NCBI RefSeq assembly: GCF_009604385.1
Contig: NZ_WEGJ01000029.1
Span: 25,323 to 89,322, forward strand
DNA from: Streptomyces smaragdinus
GTDB taxonomy: Bacteria; Actinomycetota; Actinomycetes; Streptomycetales; Streptomycetaceae
Direction of reading: 5' to 3'
DNA length: 64,000 nucleotides
In this document: piece after piece, positions 17,591-27,448 of the stretch
Layout: every line of letters starts with the position of its first letter
Numbering within the stretch: position 1 is the stretch's first letter
The notes under the pieces: generated by a model
What the model saw: the letters and a program-made list of their open reading frames with translations, nothing else
What the model was told of the DNA's origin: nothing
Databases searched by the model: none
Made by a program: the position numbers and the translations under genes

Positions 17591-18874
17591 TCAGCCGACA
17601 GCCGGGGCCACCGCCGTGTGCAAGGTCCGGACCCCCGGAGTGAGAGGGTGCCGCTGGGCCAGTTCCTCCACGATCGCGCGGATCGCCGGCCGGTCGCGTA
17701 CCTCGCCGGGGCTGCTGCGGTACGCGCCCATGAGCGCCGCGGCGGTCTGCTCGGGGCGCCGCCACGTCCACCACGCCCGCGCCATATCCGTACCCAGCCG
17801 GGCGCGGCGCTCGGCCGTCGGGAACTGCTCCGGGCGCAGATCCTTCCCCGCGTCCAGCGCGGCACCGGCATCCCCCAGCGCCCAGTGCACGCCTACGGCG
17901 TAAAGGTCGACGGCGGCGGGAGAGACGTTGAACAGCCGGCCTGCCGGCGCCTGCTGCGGCAGCCGGCGCGCGGCACGGCGTGCGTCCTGCATCATTGCCA
18001 GCGCGTCACCGCGGTGCCCGCCGCGGGCTGCGGTGTACGCCAGGGTGCACAGCATCTGCGCGTACGCGGAGGCCGCCGCCTCGGTGCGCAGCCCGGTGGC
18101 CTGCACCGCGTCGGCCGCGCCCGTCATCAGGCGCTGGGCGGCGGCGTGCTGGTCCTGGTGACGCAGGACGATCGCCATCTCCCGCGACGCCGCCGCGGCG
18201 GCGAGCGGCGACCCGGACACCTCTGCCCAGGTACGCGCCCGGTCCGCGGTGATCCGGGCCCGGCCGATGTCGCCCAGCTTGATGAGCAGCGCGGTGGTGA
18301 GGCTGTAGACCGCCGACAGCCGCGCCTGATCGAGTGGCCGGCGGGACGCCGCGCCCGCATGCGCGTCGGCGAGAAGCTGCGGCAGCGCCGCGAGGAGCTG
18401 CTGGTGGCTGCCCGCGTCGAACAGTTCCCGCGACGAGGCCAGACGCCGGTCCAGCGAGGGCGCGCCGGCGGCGGGGACCGTGGGAGCGGCAAGGGCCTCG
18501 TCCAGGCTCAGGAGTAACGCCCCCGGCCCGGCGGCCGCAGTAGCGGTCAGCAGCGTACGGCGGCGCATAGAGTCCTCCTCGGCGTTGGCCGTCACTTTAG
18601 TGGCCGCCGGGCCAGGAAGAGGCGCAAGGGACGCCATCAACACGAGCCGGGGAACGCCGACCGCCGCCGCGGCACGATGGACCAGGTCGAGATCTGCGAT
18701 CCGGGCCCGGCGCTCCAGCCGGGACACCGTCGCCGCCGAGCAGCCGATCCGCCGCCCCAGGTCGACCAGCGTCCAGCCGCGATGCTCCCGCCCCAGGCGG
18801 ATCAACGCCCCGATCGCGCGCCGGCCGGATAACTCACGAGCCCTCGCGGAATCCCACAGCGGGTCATCGGGCAC
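17591..18874 (-). CDS. XRE-family regulator with TPR-like C-terminal domain
   Basis: The protein has 427 residues. The helix-turn-helix lies at about residues 17-75 (LIRLGREHRGWTLVDLGRRI, then SAATVSRLERRARI). A short stretch after it (MRRRTLLTATAAAGPGALLL) resembles a twin-arginine-like hydrophobic segment but is internal. From about 150 on it is Ala-rich and helical with TPR-type repeats. GTG 18874 lies 5 bases from GGGAGGA and fixes the start. It is divergent from the glycine-rich-domain-type gene at 19064, a pairing I have seen often in Streptomyces, so it may repress that gene and itself. Confidence 0.83.
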   Translation of the reverse strand: MPDDPLWDSARARELSGRRAIGALIRLGREHRGWTLVDLGRRIGCSAATVSRLERRARIADLDLVHRAAAAVGVPRLVLMASLAPLPGPAATKVTANAEEDSMRRRTLLTATAAAGPGALLLSLDEALAAPTVPAAGAPSLDRRLASSRELFDAGSHQQLLAALPQLLADAHAGAASRRPLDQARLSAVYSLTTALLIKLGDIGRARITADRARTWAEVSGSPLAAAAASREMAIVLRHQDQHAAAQRLMTGAADAVQATGLRTEAAASAYAQMLCTLAYTAARGGHRGDALAMMQDARRAARRLPQQAPAGRLFNVSPAAVDLYAVGVHWALGDAGAALDAGKDLRPEQFPTAERRARLGTDMARAWWTWRRPEQTAAALMGAYRSSPGEVRDRPAIRAIVEELAQRHPLTPGVRTLHTAVAPAVG

Positions 18875-19063
18875 CGGATCCTCCCAGGCCGTACGACTGG
18901 CGCCTCCACCGTACGGGCCCCGAAGACGGCACGTCGAGACTTCTTGCACGACGTGCAAACCGCTTGCACACCCTGAGGGATGACCACCGCGCGCCCCCGT
19001 GACCTGCTGCTCTGGCAACACCGCCCCACCCGTTCCCGTGGGGCCCGTCCACCGGAGGTCACG

Positions 19064-19525
19064 ATGACCACTGCCCTCTCCCCCACCACGCCCGGCACGC
19101 CGACCGGCCCGGTCCGATCCGTACGCGACATCGTCCCGGCCGACCTGTGGGACAAGCAGGTCGGTCTCCTGATGCGGGACTACCCGTACGACTCGGTCAT
19201 GGCCGCCCGCGTCCTCGGCCAGGGCTACGCCTACCTGCTCACCGCGATGGCCAAGCGCGGCCGGCATCTGGGCCTGGCGCCGAGCAAGCTCGTCGACATC
19301 GGTGTCCACACGATCATCCTGGACACCGTGGCGTTCGCCGAACTGTGCGAGAAGCACAACGACGGGCACTTCCTGCACCACGTCCCGGACATCGCGTTCA
19401 AGCACGACGGCTCGGTGATGAAGACCGCGCACCTCATCGCGACGGAGGGCTACGACGTCGACCTGCCCCTGTGGGCGGACGCCGCCGACTGCGGCCCCTG
19501 CCACCCGGGCAACGACTCGCACTGA
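19064..19525 (+). CDS. Glycine-rich-domain-containing-type protein (Streptomyces family)
   Basis: The 153-residue product has the hallmarks of a family usually named glycine-rich domain-containing protein: SKLVDIGVHTIILDT, FAELCEKHNDGHFLHHVP and the closing ADCGPCHPG. The conserved His and Cys residues could bind a metal. ATG 19064 follows GGAGGT; an in-frame ATG at 18980 would add a non-conserved extension. The family is regularly found next to XRE/TPR regulators, as here. Function is unknown; it is cytoplasmic. Confidence 0.7.
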   Translation: MTTALSPTTPGTPTGPVRSVRDIVPADLWDKQVGLLMRDYPYDSVMAARVLGQGYAYLLTAMAKRGRHLGLAPSKLVDIGVHTIILDTVAFAELCEKHNDGHFLHHVPDIAFKHDGSVMKTAHLIATEGYDVDLPLWADAADCGPCHPGNDSH

Positions 19526-19539
19526 TCCCGCCCCCGCAG

Positions 19540-19562
19540 CCCCCGGACAACGTGTCCGGGGG
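19540..19562 (+). terminator. Terminator hairpin
   Basis: CCCCCGGACA and TGTCCGGGGG form a perfect 10-bp stem with loop ACG, 15 bases after the preceding stop codon. Confidence 0.65.
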
Positions 19563-19631
19563 CCGCGTCACGTCCGGGTGGGATTCTCCGGAACACCCCC
19601 GGACGCCCCGATCAGCCGCCAGGATGCCCGG

Positions 19632-20333
19632 GTGACAACCGCCACCCCAGACCTCTGGCACCACTACGGCCGCACCCGCGCCGCCAACGACCCGGACGTG
19701 CCCACCAAGTTCTCCTGGACATGGGACCAGCACACCGGCCCCGGAGCCGAAATCCTCGGCGACCTCACCGGCGCGGTCGTGGCGGACCTGGGCGCCGGAG
19801 CGGCCCGTCACGCCGCCCACCTCGCCGTCCACCACCAGCCCACCCACGTCGACGCCATCGACGCCTCCCCCGCCCAGCACGCGATGGCCTCCGGCCTGTA
19901 CGCCGAGCTGACGCCCCGTCTGCACCTGGTGCACGCCGACGTCGTCGACCACCTCAGGGCCCACCCGGACACCTATGACGTGGCGTACGCCGTGTTCGGC
20001 GCCCCCGACTTCACCGACCCCCGCGTCCTGCTGCCGGTGGCAGCACGCGCCCTGCGCTCCGGCGGCCGGCTCGTGTTCTCCACCCTGGCCCACTACCGCA
20101 GCGGCAAGCCCGCGGAGACGGACGTGATCCCGGCGGACGTACCGGCGAAGCTGCCCGACGGCAGCGCGGCCACCCTCAGCCGGTGGGTGCTGCAGGCTCA
20201 TGTCTGGGCGAAGCTCCTCAAGGCTGTGGGCCTGGTTGATGTCACCGTTGAGGAGTTGCCCGCCGTCGACGGAGGACCGGGCACCCTCCTCGTCACCGCG
20301 TCCCGTCACCGAATCGCGCAGTGGAGCGCCTGA
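19632..20333 (+). CDS. Class I SAM-dependent methyltransferase
   Basis: The enzyme is 233 residues. The SAM-binding motif I is VVADLGAGAARHA, motif II includes VDAIDASPAQHAMA, and the post-motif strands are DVAYAVFGAP and LRSGGRLVFST. The N-terminus (DLWHHYGRTRAANDPDVPTKFSWTW) is typical of Streptomyces small-molecule or protein methyltransferases near XRE loci. I chose GTG 19632. The stop codon overlaps the first, degenerate repeat of the CRISPR array, so the array was built or moved right up against it. Confidence 0.83.
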   Translation: MTTATPDLWHHYGRTRAANDPDVPTKFSWTWDQHTGPGAEILGDLTGAVVADLGAGAARHAAHLAVHHQPTHVDAIDASPAQHAMASGLYAELTPRLHLVHADVVDHLRAHPDTYDVAYAVFGAPDFTDPRVLLPVAARALRSGGRLVFSTLAHYRSGKPAETDVIPADVPAKLPDGSAATLSRWVLQAHVWAKLLKAVGLVDVTVEELPAVDGGPGTLLVTASRHRIAQWSA

Positions 20334-22495
20334 CAGGGGCCAGTTCGCGCGGAGAGCAGGACGTCGAGACCGCTGGCGGGGCCGCCCGGATCGGACACCT
20401 CCGCTCGCGCGGAGAGCAGTCGGGTTCTCCCGCCATTCGGCGGAGGCGCCACGGGACACCTCCGCTCGCGCGGAGAGCAGCCGGAGGCGTCGACGCCGAT
20501 GGACATGGCCCGCGGGACACCTCCGCTCGCGCGGAGAGCAGCGCTGGCAACCGGGCTACTCCGACTGTTCCAGCGGGACACCTCCGCCTCGCGCGGAGAG
20601 CAGAAGAACCGCGCGGGGATCGTGCTGATCGAGAACGGGACACCTCCGCTCGCGCGGAGAGCAGGGCTACCCGTCCAACGAGGTGGTCGCGTCCGCCGGG
20701 ACACCTCCGCTCGCGCGGAGAGCAGGCCCACTGGATTCCCGCGCCGCTGGTGCAGGGCGGGACACCTCCGCTCGCGCGGAGAGCAGTGGGATGCTGCCTT
20801 TCTGCGGCGCCGCGCCTGCGGGACACCTCCGCTCGCGCGGAGAGCAGTGCCCCCCGATGTCGCCGATGGAGTCGGCGATCGGGACACCTCCGCTCGCGCG
20901 GAGAGCAGGCTCGGCGACCGCGGCTCTGATCTCCCGGAAGCGGGACACCTCCGCTCGCGCGGAGAGCAGCCGTTGGGGCAGCCATCCTCGCCGGTGCGTG
21001 GCGGGACACCTCCGCTCGCGCGGAGAGCAGGCAGCGTCGGCCGGGCTCATCGTGTGCTGAGGCGGGGCACCTCCGCTCGCGCGGAGAGCAGGATCCCCGC
21101 AGCGCAGCGCAGCAACTCGGCCGCGGGACACCTCCGCTCGCGCGGAGAGCAGCACTGTGCCCAGTGAGGGCCGCCCGTTCTGGTCGGGACACCTCCGCTC
21201 GCGCGGAGAGCAGACCCGGCGCAGGTCGTCCACGCGCGGGAGTTCCGGGACACCTCCGCTCGCGCGGAGAGCAGCGGGCCGCGCCCTGAGCGGCCGGAGA
21301 GAGGGTCGGGACACCTCCGCTCGCGCGGAGAGCAGAGCGGGGCTGTGGCGACCTCGCGGCCGTGCTCCGGGACACCTCCGCTCGCGCGGAGAGCAGTCGC
21401 CGAACCGGTTCACGTTGCGCTGCTGAGCCGGGACACCTCCGCTCGCGCGGAGAGCAGGTCGGTCGGCCGACGCCGTCCGGCCTCCGGTAGCGGGACACCT
21501 CCGCTCGCGCGGAGAGCAGACGCAGTCTGACTGCGCCTGGCTGGCGGACGACGGGACACCTCCGCTCGCGCGGAGAGCAGCATTCACGGCACGCCATCGC
21601 TCAGTCCTCCCGCGGGACACCTCCGCTCGCGCGGAGAGCAGAGAGCGAAGCGAGAGTCGATCACGAGGATCCCCGGGACACCTCCGCTCGCGCGGAGAGC
21701 AGGACGAGCAGCCCACGTAGTGGGCGCTGCCGGGCGGGACACCTCCGCTCGCGCGGAGAGCAGCTGATGATGGGGTCGATAGACAGCGCCATTTCCGGGA
21801 CACCTCCGCTCGCGCGGAGAGCAGGGGTGACGAAGTACACGCGGCGCCCCTGGAAGCGGGACACCTCCGCTCGCGCGGAGAGCAGGGGGCCTTGACGGTC
21901 GGGTTGCCCTGCGCGTCCGGGACACCTCCGCTCGCGCGGAGAGCAGGATTTGGCCTACGAGGGAATGGCAGAAGAATCCGGGACACCTCCGCTCGCGCGG
22001 AGAGCAGACGACCAGCCGCCGAGCTGGCGCCCGAGGTCGTGGGACACCTCCGCTCGCGCGGAGAGCAGTCCGTGTTGATAAACGGGCTGCTCACTGAGAT
22101 CGGGACACCTCCGCTCGCGCGGAGAGCAGGCCCGCAAAACCCACTGCGCGGCCGGACACCCCGGGACACCTCCGCTCGCGCGGAGAGCAGATTTCATTCA
22201 TACGCCAGGGCGCTACATGGACCGGGACACCTCCGCTCGCGCGGAGAGCAGTCAACCTCACCGGCACTGCGGAGGACGTGGAGCGGGACACCTCCGCTCG
22301 CGCGGAGAGCAGGCGCCTCCACGGCGGAATGCGGGTGCGGCGGTCGGGACACCTCCGCTCGCGCGGAGAGCAGAAGATGTCCACGACCCGCGTGCTGCAG
22401 AAGGCCGGGACACCTCCGCTCGCGCGGAGAGCAGGAGCTGGATGCCGCCCGCGAGTACGAGGAGGCCGGGACACCTCCGCTCGCGCGGAGAGCAG
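20332..22495 (-). CRISPR. CRISPR array 1: 36 repeats, 35 spacers (type I-E)
   Basis: The 28-bp repeat, read on the minus strand, starts CTGCTCTCCGCG, continues CGAGCGGAG and ends GTGTCCC; its palindromic part CTCCGC-GCGA-GCGGAG forms the Cas6e hairpin. The period is 61 bp with spacers of about 33 bp. The leftmost copy (20332-20359) keeps only its last 15-16 bases and is the degenerate trailer-end repeat, so the leader is at the right, next to cas3, and the newest spacers are near 22495. The copy at 20575-20603 has one extra C in the loop and the one at 21064 an A-to-G change. All other copies are near identical. Confidence 0.98.
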
Positions 22496-22540
22496 GCTTC
22501 GTGACCTGCAGCGTTAGGAGGGCTTGGCAATGTCTTTACC
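22496..22540 (-). promoter_or_regulatory. Leader core of CRISPR array 1
   Basis: Reading toward the array on the minus strand: GGTAAAG, 12 bases, CCTCCTA, then ACGCTGCAGGTCACGAAGC abutting the first repeat. The same elements lie before array 2, with a spacing of 1 instead of 12. The remaining 22541-22708 is AT-richer and should hold the array promoter and the divergent cas3 promoter. Confidence 0.7.
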
Positions 22541-22708
22541 TTGCTGCAGGACGGATATCCGTGCCTGCCCCTCAGTCCTGCCGATCGCTGGATCCCTCCG
22601 CGCGCTGTGGGTCACTGAACCCAGAGCCTAGCCCGTGGCTTACCGCCCGGCAGCAACAAAGCCGCTGGTTGACGCGATTGTCAGTGGCGGTTGATAGAAC
22701 CCCATGTT

Positions 22709-25627
22709 ATGACTAATGAGCCCATCGGAGCCATTGACCCGCGACTTTGGGGCAAGGAAGACGGGCTGTCGCGGCCCTATCCCGTGATCTGCCATCTGCT
22801 GGATGTCGCTGCGATGTTCGGGCAGTTGTGGGACGTGGTGCTCGACGAGCCCGCTCAGGCGCGCATCGCGGGCGAGCTCGGGCTCGAGGCGGGAGACTGC
22901 CGGGCCGTGTTGTCGTTCTGGGCCGGGCTACATGATCTGGGGAAGATCTCTCCGCCGTTTCAAGCGATGGTGCCGGCTGCGTACAAGACCGTCGCCGCTG
23001 ATCCGTCGTACGTGGCGGCTGCCGGCGCTGACAGGCTGCGGTTTCGACACGAGCTGGCTACGCATTGGTCGTTGATATCGCTGCTGACGGAGATCGGATA
23101 TCCCGTTGCCCGCGTGCAGGCCAAGAGCCTGGCGCATCAGGTCGCGCAGTTCCTCGGAGGCCACCACGGGTGCTTCGCGGACGTGGTTTCGAAGCGAGAG
23201 GCTGCGGCCGCGGGCCTGTATCAGCCGGGCTTGGGCACGGAGGGCTGGGAGGAGCAGCGGCGTCGCCATCTGCTCCAGTTGCGGCGGGTGGTGGGTGCCG
23301 AGGCGGTGCCGACCGGGGAGTTGTCGGCGGTGACGGCGGTGCGGTTGTACGGGCTGGTGGTTTTGGCCGACTGGCTGGCGAGCGAGACCAGGTGGATCGA
23401 GCCGTTGCTGCCGGTCGCGGGGTGGATCGGGGACGAGCAACAGCTTGATGACCATTTCCGGAGGGCGGTCAGGGAGGCCCCACAGCGGGTCAGAGCAGCC
23501 CGTCTCGGGCGTGCGCGATTTCCCGAGATCTCGGCGTTCGAACAGCTTTTCCCCTTCAGTCCCAATGCGTTGCAGCACGACGTGGCCGAGGTGCTGCCTT
23601 CCGTAGCGGCGGACGAGGGTTCGGGCCTGATGGTCGTGACCGCGCCGACGGGGGACGGTAAGACCGAGGCGGCGTTATTCGCCGCGGCGGTTCTGGGCCG
23701 CGCGGCGGGGGCGCGGGGGTTGTATTTCGCGTTGCCGACGATGGCCACCGCAGACGCGATGTTTCCCCGGGTCGGGGAATTCGCCGGGCGGGCGCTGACG
23801 GGAGAGCGGGCGCTGATGCTGCTGCACGGTGCCGCGTGGCTGAGCACCGTCATGGACGGAGGCCGGCCGACGGAGAAACCCGAGCGCTGGAACACCACGG
23901 ACCAGCCTGCGGTCCAGGACCACGACGCGGAGCCGGCCACCGCATTCAGCGCAGAGGCGCCGACCGCAGTGGAAGCGGACGCGTGGCTGCGCCAAGGGCG
24001 GCGCGGGTTCGCCGCTCCTCTGGGCGCGGGCACCATCGATCAGGTACTGGCCGGCGTACTGCCCCTGCGCTACAACGCGCTGCGACTGTTCGGCCTGACC
24101 GACAAGGTACTGATCGTCGACGAGGCTCATGCCTACGGGCCGTGGATGCAGACCCTCCTGGTTCGGCTCCTGGAGTGGCTGGGTGCCTTCCGCGCCCCGG
24201 TGGTGCTGCTCTCGGCGACTTTGACCGGCCGTACGGTGACGACGCTGGTCGACGCCTACCGGCGCGGCGCCGGTTTCCTCGAGCCGTGCGATGTACGTCC
24301 GGCTTATCCGGGGTGGCTGTTCGTCGGCGCCCGGACGGGCACCGTCAAGCAGGTCCGGGCGGTGGGCACGGAGCGGTCACGGACACTGGACCTGTCCGTA
24401 CGACGAGTGGCCTGGGACGTTGACGACACCACCGCCGACCCCCGAGACGGCGGGCGCCGCAGCGCGCTGCGCGAGGTACTGACGCCAGTCGCCACGCAGG
24501 GCGGTACCGCACTGGTGTGCTGTACGACGGTGGCGCAGGCTCAGCAGACGTTCCGAGACCTGCGGAAGGCCTTCCCCGAACTGACCGGTCGGCCGGGCGG
24601 TATCCGTCTGCTGCATTCACGTTTCCCCGGCCTGCTGCGGCAGGAGATCACCGCCGACTGTGAGGCCGCCTACGGCAAGCCGGCCAAGGGCGAGACACCG
24701 CAGTCCCGGCCGGCGTCGATCCTGGTCGCCACGCAGATCGTCGAGCAGTCCCTCGACTTCGACTTCGACCTGGTGGTCAGCGACCTGGCGCCGCTCGCGC
24801 TGCTCCTGCAGCGAGCCGGCCGTGGCCGGCGCCACGCCCGCGGACCGCAGGGCCGGCCCGCGTGGGCGGCACAGGAGGACCGCCCGCCACTGGTGGTGAT
24901 GGAGCCCGTCGACCAGGACGGGAACACCGCCCCACCCCGTGCCTGGGGTGACGTCTACGACCACGGACTGCTGCTTCGAACCGCGCAACTGCTGCGGCAG
25001 CAGACCGAGTCGGGGATCGAGATCCCCGGAGACGTACAGGATCTGGTGGATGCCGTGTACGCCGATGCCTTCACCGAGCACCTGAAGCAGGCCGGCGAGG
25101 CGGAGGTCCAGGCGATGGCGAGCCGTCTGGACCTCCTGGACCAGCGCCGTGAGGGCGCCCGTCTCGCGGAGGAAACCCTCGCCGCCATGACCGGTATCAG
25201 CCCGCCCCACCGAGTCCGCGGCGACCTGTCCCACCTCAGCAGGGGTACAGCAGAGGCCACCGAGGACTTCCTGACCACGCGCCTGGGAGCCGACACCGGC
25301 CGGGTGCTCCTGCTGTTCACGCAGGACGACGGGACGCAGACGCTCGACGAGGAGGGTGCGATCCCGCTACCAGGTCGCGGTGCTCCGACGCGTGCGACGG
25401 TGCGGCGGATCGTCTCCCGCAGCGTGCCGGTGCCCGGACGGTGGCTGCCCTCGATCGGCGAGCGTCCGGAACTGCCGCCTGCCTGGCGGAAGCAGTCGCA
25501 GCTGCGGGACGTGGTCCTGCTCCCCATGGAGCGCCAGGCCGGTGATCGGACCGATTCGATCTGGTTCGGTCAACTCGACAGACGGACCGTTGAGTTCAGC
25601 AGGCTGACCGGCATTGAAAGAATCTGA
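22709..25627 (+). CDS. cas3: Cas3 nuclease-helicase (type I-E)
   Basis: This 972-residue enzyme degrades DNA recruited by Cascade. The N-terminal HD nuclease spans about residues 15-260, with His in VICHLLDV, the LHDLGK pair and GGHHG. The helicase follows with Walker A in TAPTGDGKTEAA, DEAH box VDEAHAYG, motif III LLSATLTG, and motifs V/VI VEQSLDFDFDLVVSDLAPL and QRAGRGRRH. All key residues appear intact. ATG 22709 is the first ATG; a TTG at 22691 is also possible, and no strong ribosome site is seen. It is separated by 218 bases from casA, as in many I-E loci where cas3 is controlled separately. Confidence 0.97.
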   Translation: MTNEPIGAIDPRLWGKEDGLSRPYPVICHLLDVAAMFGQLWDVVLDEPAQARIAGELGLEAGDCRAVLSFWAGLHDLGKISPPFQAMVPAAYKTVAADPSYVAAAGADRLRFRHELATHWSLISLLTEIGYPVARVQAKSLAHQVAQFLGGHHGCFADVVSKREAAAAGLYQPGLGTEGWEEQRRRHLLQLRRVVGAEAVPTGELSAVTAVRLYGLVVLADWLASETRWIEPLLPVAGWIGDEQQLDDHFRRAVREAPQRVRAARLGRARFPEISAFEQLFPFSPNALQHDVAEVLPSVAADEGSGLMVVTAPTGDGKTEAALFAAAVLGRAAGARGLYFALPTMATADAMFPRVGEFAGRALTGERALMLLHGAAWLSTVMDGGRPTEKPERWNTTDQPAVQDHDAEPATAFSAEAPTAVEADAWLRQGRRGFAAPLGAGTIDQVLAGVLPLRYNALRLFGLTDKVLIVDEAHAYGPWMQTLLVRLLEWLGAFRAPVVLLSATLTGRTVTTLVDAYRRGAGFLEPCDVRPAYPGWLFVGARTGTVKQVRAVGTERSRTLDLSVRRVAWDVDDTTADPRDGGRRSALREVLTPVATQGGTALVCCTTVAQAQQTFRDLRKAFPELTGRPGGIRLLHSRFPGLLRQEITADCEAAYGKPAKGETPQSRPASILVATQIVEQSLDFDFDLVVSDLAPLALLLQRAGRGRRHARGPQGRPAWAAQEDRPPLVVMEPVDQDGNTAPPRAWGDVYDHGLLLRTAQLLRQQTESGIEIPGDVQDLVDAVYADAFTEHLKQAGEAEVQAMASRLDLLDQRREGARLAEETLAAMTGISPPHRVRGDLSHLSRGTAEATEDFLTTRLGADTGRVLLLFTQDDGTQTLDEEGAIPLPGRGAPTRATVRRIVSRSVPVPGRWLPSIGERPELPPAWRKQSQLRDVVLLPMERQAGDRTDSIWFGQLDRRTVEFSRLTGIERI

Positions 25628-25726
25628 TCGATTTGCCCGGAAGGGTCGCATCCGCAGTTGCTCAGTAACCAACCTTCCCTCAGATGCCGCGTCTCCCACC
25701 CCAGCAAGGCAACCCAAGGTGGGAAC

Positions 25727-25819
25727 GCAGCACCTTCCCGCTCGTGCGGGAACACGGGTACGGGCCCAAGGCTCGTGTTCAGTACCCAACGGGAACACCT
25801 CCGCCTGCGCGGAGCCCAC
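25727..25819. repeat. Two diverged solitary CRISPR-like repeats between cas3 and casA
   Basis: At 25791-25819 there is GGGAACACCTCCGCC followed by TGCGCGGAGCCCAC, close to array repeats read in the array-1 direction but with GGGAACAC instead of GGGACAC, the more usual Streptomyces I-E form. At 25727-25755 there is a second element with its own stem (TTCCCGC/GCGGGAA) ending AACAC. They are 35 bases apart, one spacer length. They may be a relic mini-array or a regulatory site for casA. Confidence 0.6.
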
Positions 25820-25845
25820 ACCATGTTAGGAGCGTGAGCTGAGCG

Positions 25846-27408
25846 GTGCACCCATACCCTCTCGCAACTGAACCTTGGTTAGCGCCGCTGTGGACCCAGG
25901 CGGCCCGATCCCAGCACGGCCGACTCCCCGACCGGATAGGCCTGCGCACGCTCCTGGAGCGCAGCCACGAGATCAGCGCCCTCGCCATCACCCAGCCCCC
26001 CGCCTACGCGGCCGTGCTCCGCGTGCTCTACGCCCTCACCGCCCGGGTCACCGTGCTGGACGTCGACGACGACGGCAGCGGCGCGGACTGGTCGGAGCGC
26101 CGCCTGGACATCCTCGAAGCCGGCCGCCTTCCCGCCGACGGAATCGAGGCATACTTCCGCACCTGGGAGCACCGCCTCGACCTCTTCGACCCGGCCCGTC
26201 CCTGGATGCAGGACCCCCGCCTGGCCGACCAGTGCGACCCCGACCGCACGGCGGGCGTGAACAAGCTGATCCCGACCCGGGCCTCGGGCAACAACCACGC
26301 CTGGTTCTCCCACGTCCAGGACACCGACCCCGACCCCGTACCCGCCGACGAAGCCGTGCTCGGTCTGCTGACCTGGCACTACTACGGCCCCTCAGGCCGA
26401 GGCTCTGCCCGCGAGGTGAACGGCGAACGCACCGCGAGCATGACCGCCGGCCCGCTCCGAGGCGCCCTGTCCTACCACCCCGAGGGCACAACCCTGTTCG
26501 AGACCCTCCTCGCCGGACTCCTGCGCCCCGATCCAGACGTACGCCGCGAGCATGATCTGTGCCCGTGGGAGCGGGAGGATCTCCCGGACCCGGCCGGCCC
26601 GCCACCCGAGCCCCAGGGTCCCTGCTCCCGGCTCACCGCGGTCTCCCAGCACGCCCTCCTCCTCGTGCCCGATCCGCAGAACACGGGCATGGCCACGGAC
26701 GCGTTCATCACCTGGGCCCACCGAGGCGGCCGGCTGCCCCGCACCGACCCGTACCTGATCTGGCAGATCAGCCAGCAGGGCAACGCCTACCCCCGCCCCG
26801 CCGACTCCGGCCGCGCGCTGTGGCGCGACATCGACGCCCTCCTGCTGAACCAGCCCGGCGGCACCGCCCAGGCCCAGCGCCCCGAGGTCTTCTCCACCGC
26901 ACTGGAGATCACCGACGCCACGGAAGAACCACTGGCTGTACGAGCCCTGGGGTTCGAGCAGGACGGTCAGGCGAAGGACAGGCAATTCGTCGCAGGGCTG
27001 ACCCCTCCCGTGCTGCACCACGCGGAGGAGAAGGACCCCAGGACCAGGCAGACCGCAGGCCTGCTGCGGAGCCTCGGCGAGCTGTACGGGCGACGGGTCG
27101 AGTACTCCGTCCGCCGGGCCTGCACGCTCTACATGCGCGAGGCCAAGCCGAAAGAGGCCGAGACCTGGGTCGAGCAGGCGGCAGCGCTCTACTGGCCCCA
27201 GGCAGAGGAGCGGTTCTGGGCCCGGTTCGGCCGGCTGCCCTCCGGCACGGTCCTCGACCGGGCGGAGACGAGGTCGGAATTCCTCCGGATCGCAGAATCC
27301 GTCTACGCAACCGTCACGCAGCCGGTGTGCCACACCCAGCGCGGCGCCCGTGCCGTGGCCGACGCCCGCATCGAGCTCTACGGCGGCCGCCCCGGCCCCC
27401 GGCGCTGA
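25846..27408 (+). CDS. casA: Cascade large subunit Cse1/CasA (Cas8e)
   Basis: The product is 520 residues, the usual length. It opens with the family signature LATEPWLAPLW; LRVLYAL follows, and the middle holds the Asn/Gly-rich segment VNKLIPTRASGNNHAWFSH, which corresponds to the loop that reads the PAM and the non-target strand. The C-terminal four-helix part is normal. The GTG start at 25846 lies 13 bases after AGGAG, rather far, so expression may be modest. It heads the casABCDE-cas1-cas2 operon. Confidence 0.95.
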   Translation: MHPYPLATEPWLAPLWTQAARSQHGRLPDRIGLRTLLERSHEISALAITQPPAYAAVLRVLYALTARVTVLDVDDDGSGADWSERRLDILEAGRLPADGIEAYFRTWEHRLDLFDPARPWMQDPRLADQCDPDRTAGVNKLIPTRASGNNHAWFSHVQDTDPDPVPADEAVLGLLTWHYYGPSGRGSAREVNGERTASMTAGPLRGALSYHPEGTTLFETLLAGLLRPDPDVRREHDLCPWEREDLPDPAGPPPEPQGPCSRLTAVSQHALLLVPDPQNTGMATDAFITWAHRGGRLPRTDPYLIWQISQQGNAYPRPADSGRALWRDIDALLLNQPGGTAQAQRPEVFSTALEITDATEEPLAVRALGFEQDGQAKDRQFVAGLTPPVLHHAEEKDPRTRQTAGLLRSLGELYGRRVEYSVRRACTLYMREAKPKEAETWVEQAAALYWPQAEERFWARFGRLPSGTVLDRAETRSEFLRIAESVYATVTQPVCHTQRGARAVADARIELYGGRPGPRR

Positions 27409-27448
27409 ACACAACATCCCATCGGTCGTCGCGAGGAGAAGAACGGCC

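Noticed and set aside
18875..19522. Upstream extension of the XRE gene giving a 643-residue protein
   Set aside because: It would run antisense through the glycine-rich-domain-type gene; GTG 18874 has a fine ribosome site.
20293..22530. Long open frames across CRISPR array 1 in several frames, with repeated Ser-Pro-Arg-Glu-Arg-Arg-Cys-Pro units
   Set aside because: The repeat has no stop codons in these frames; the frames are artefacts of the array.
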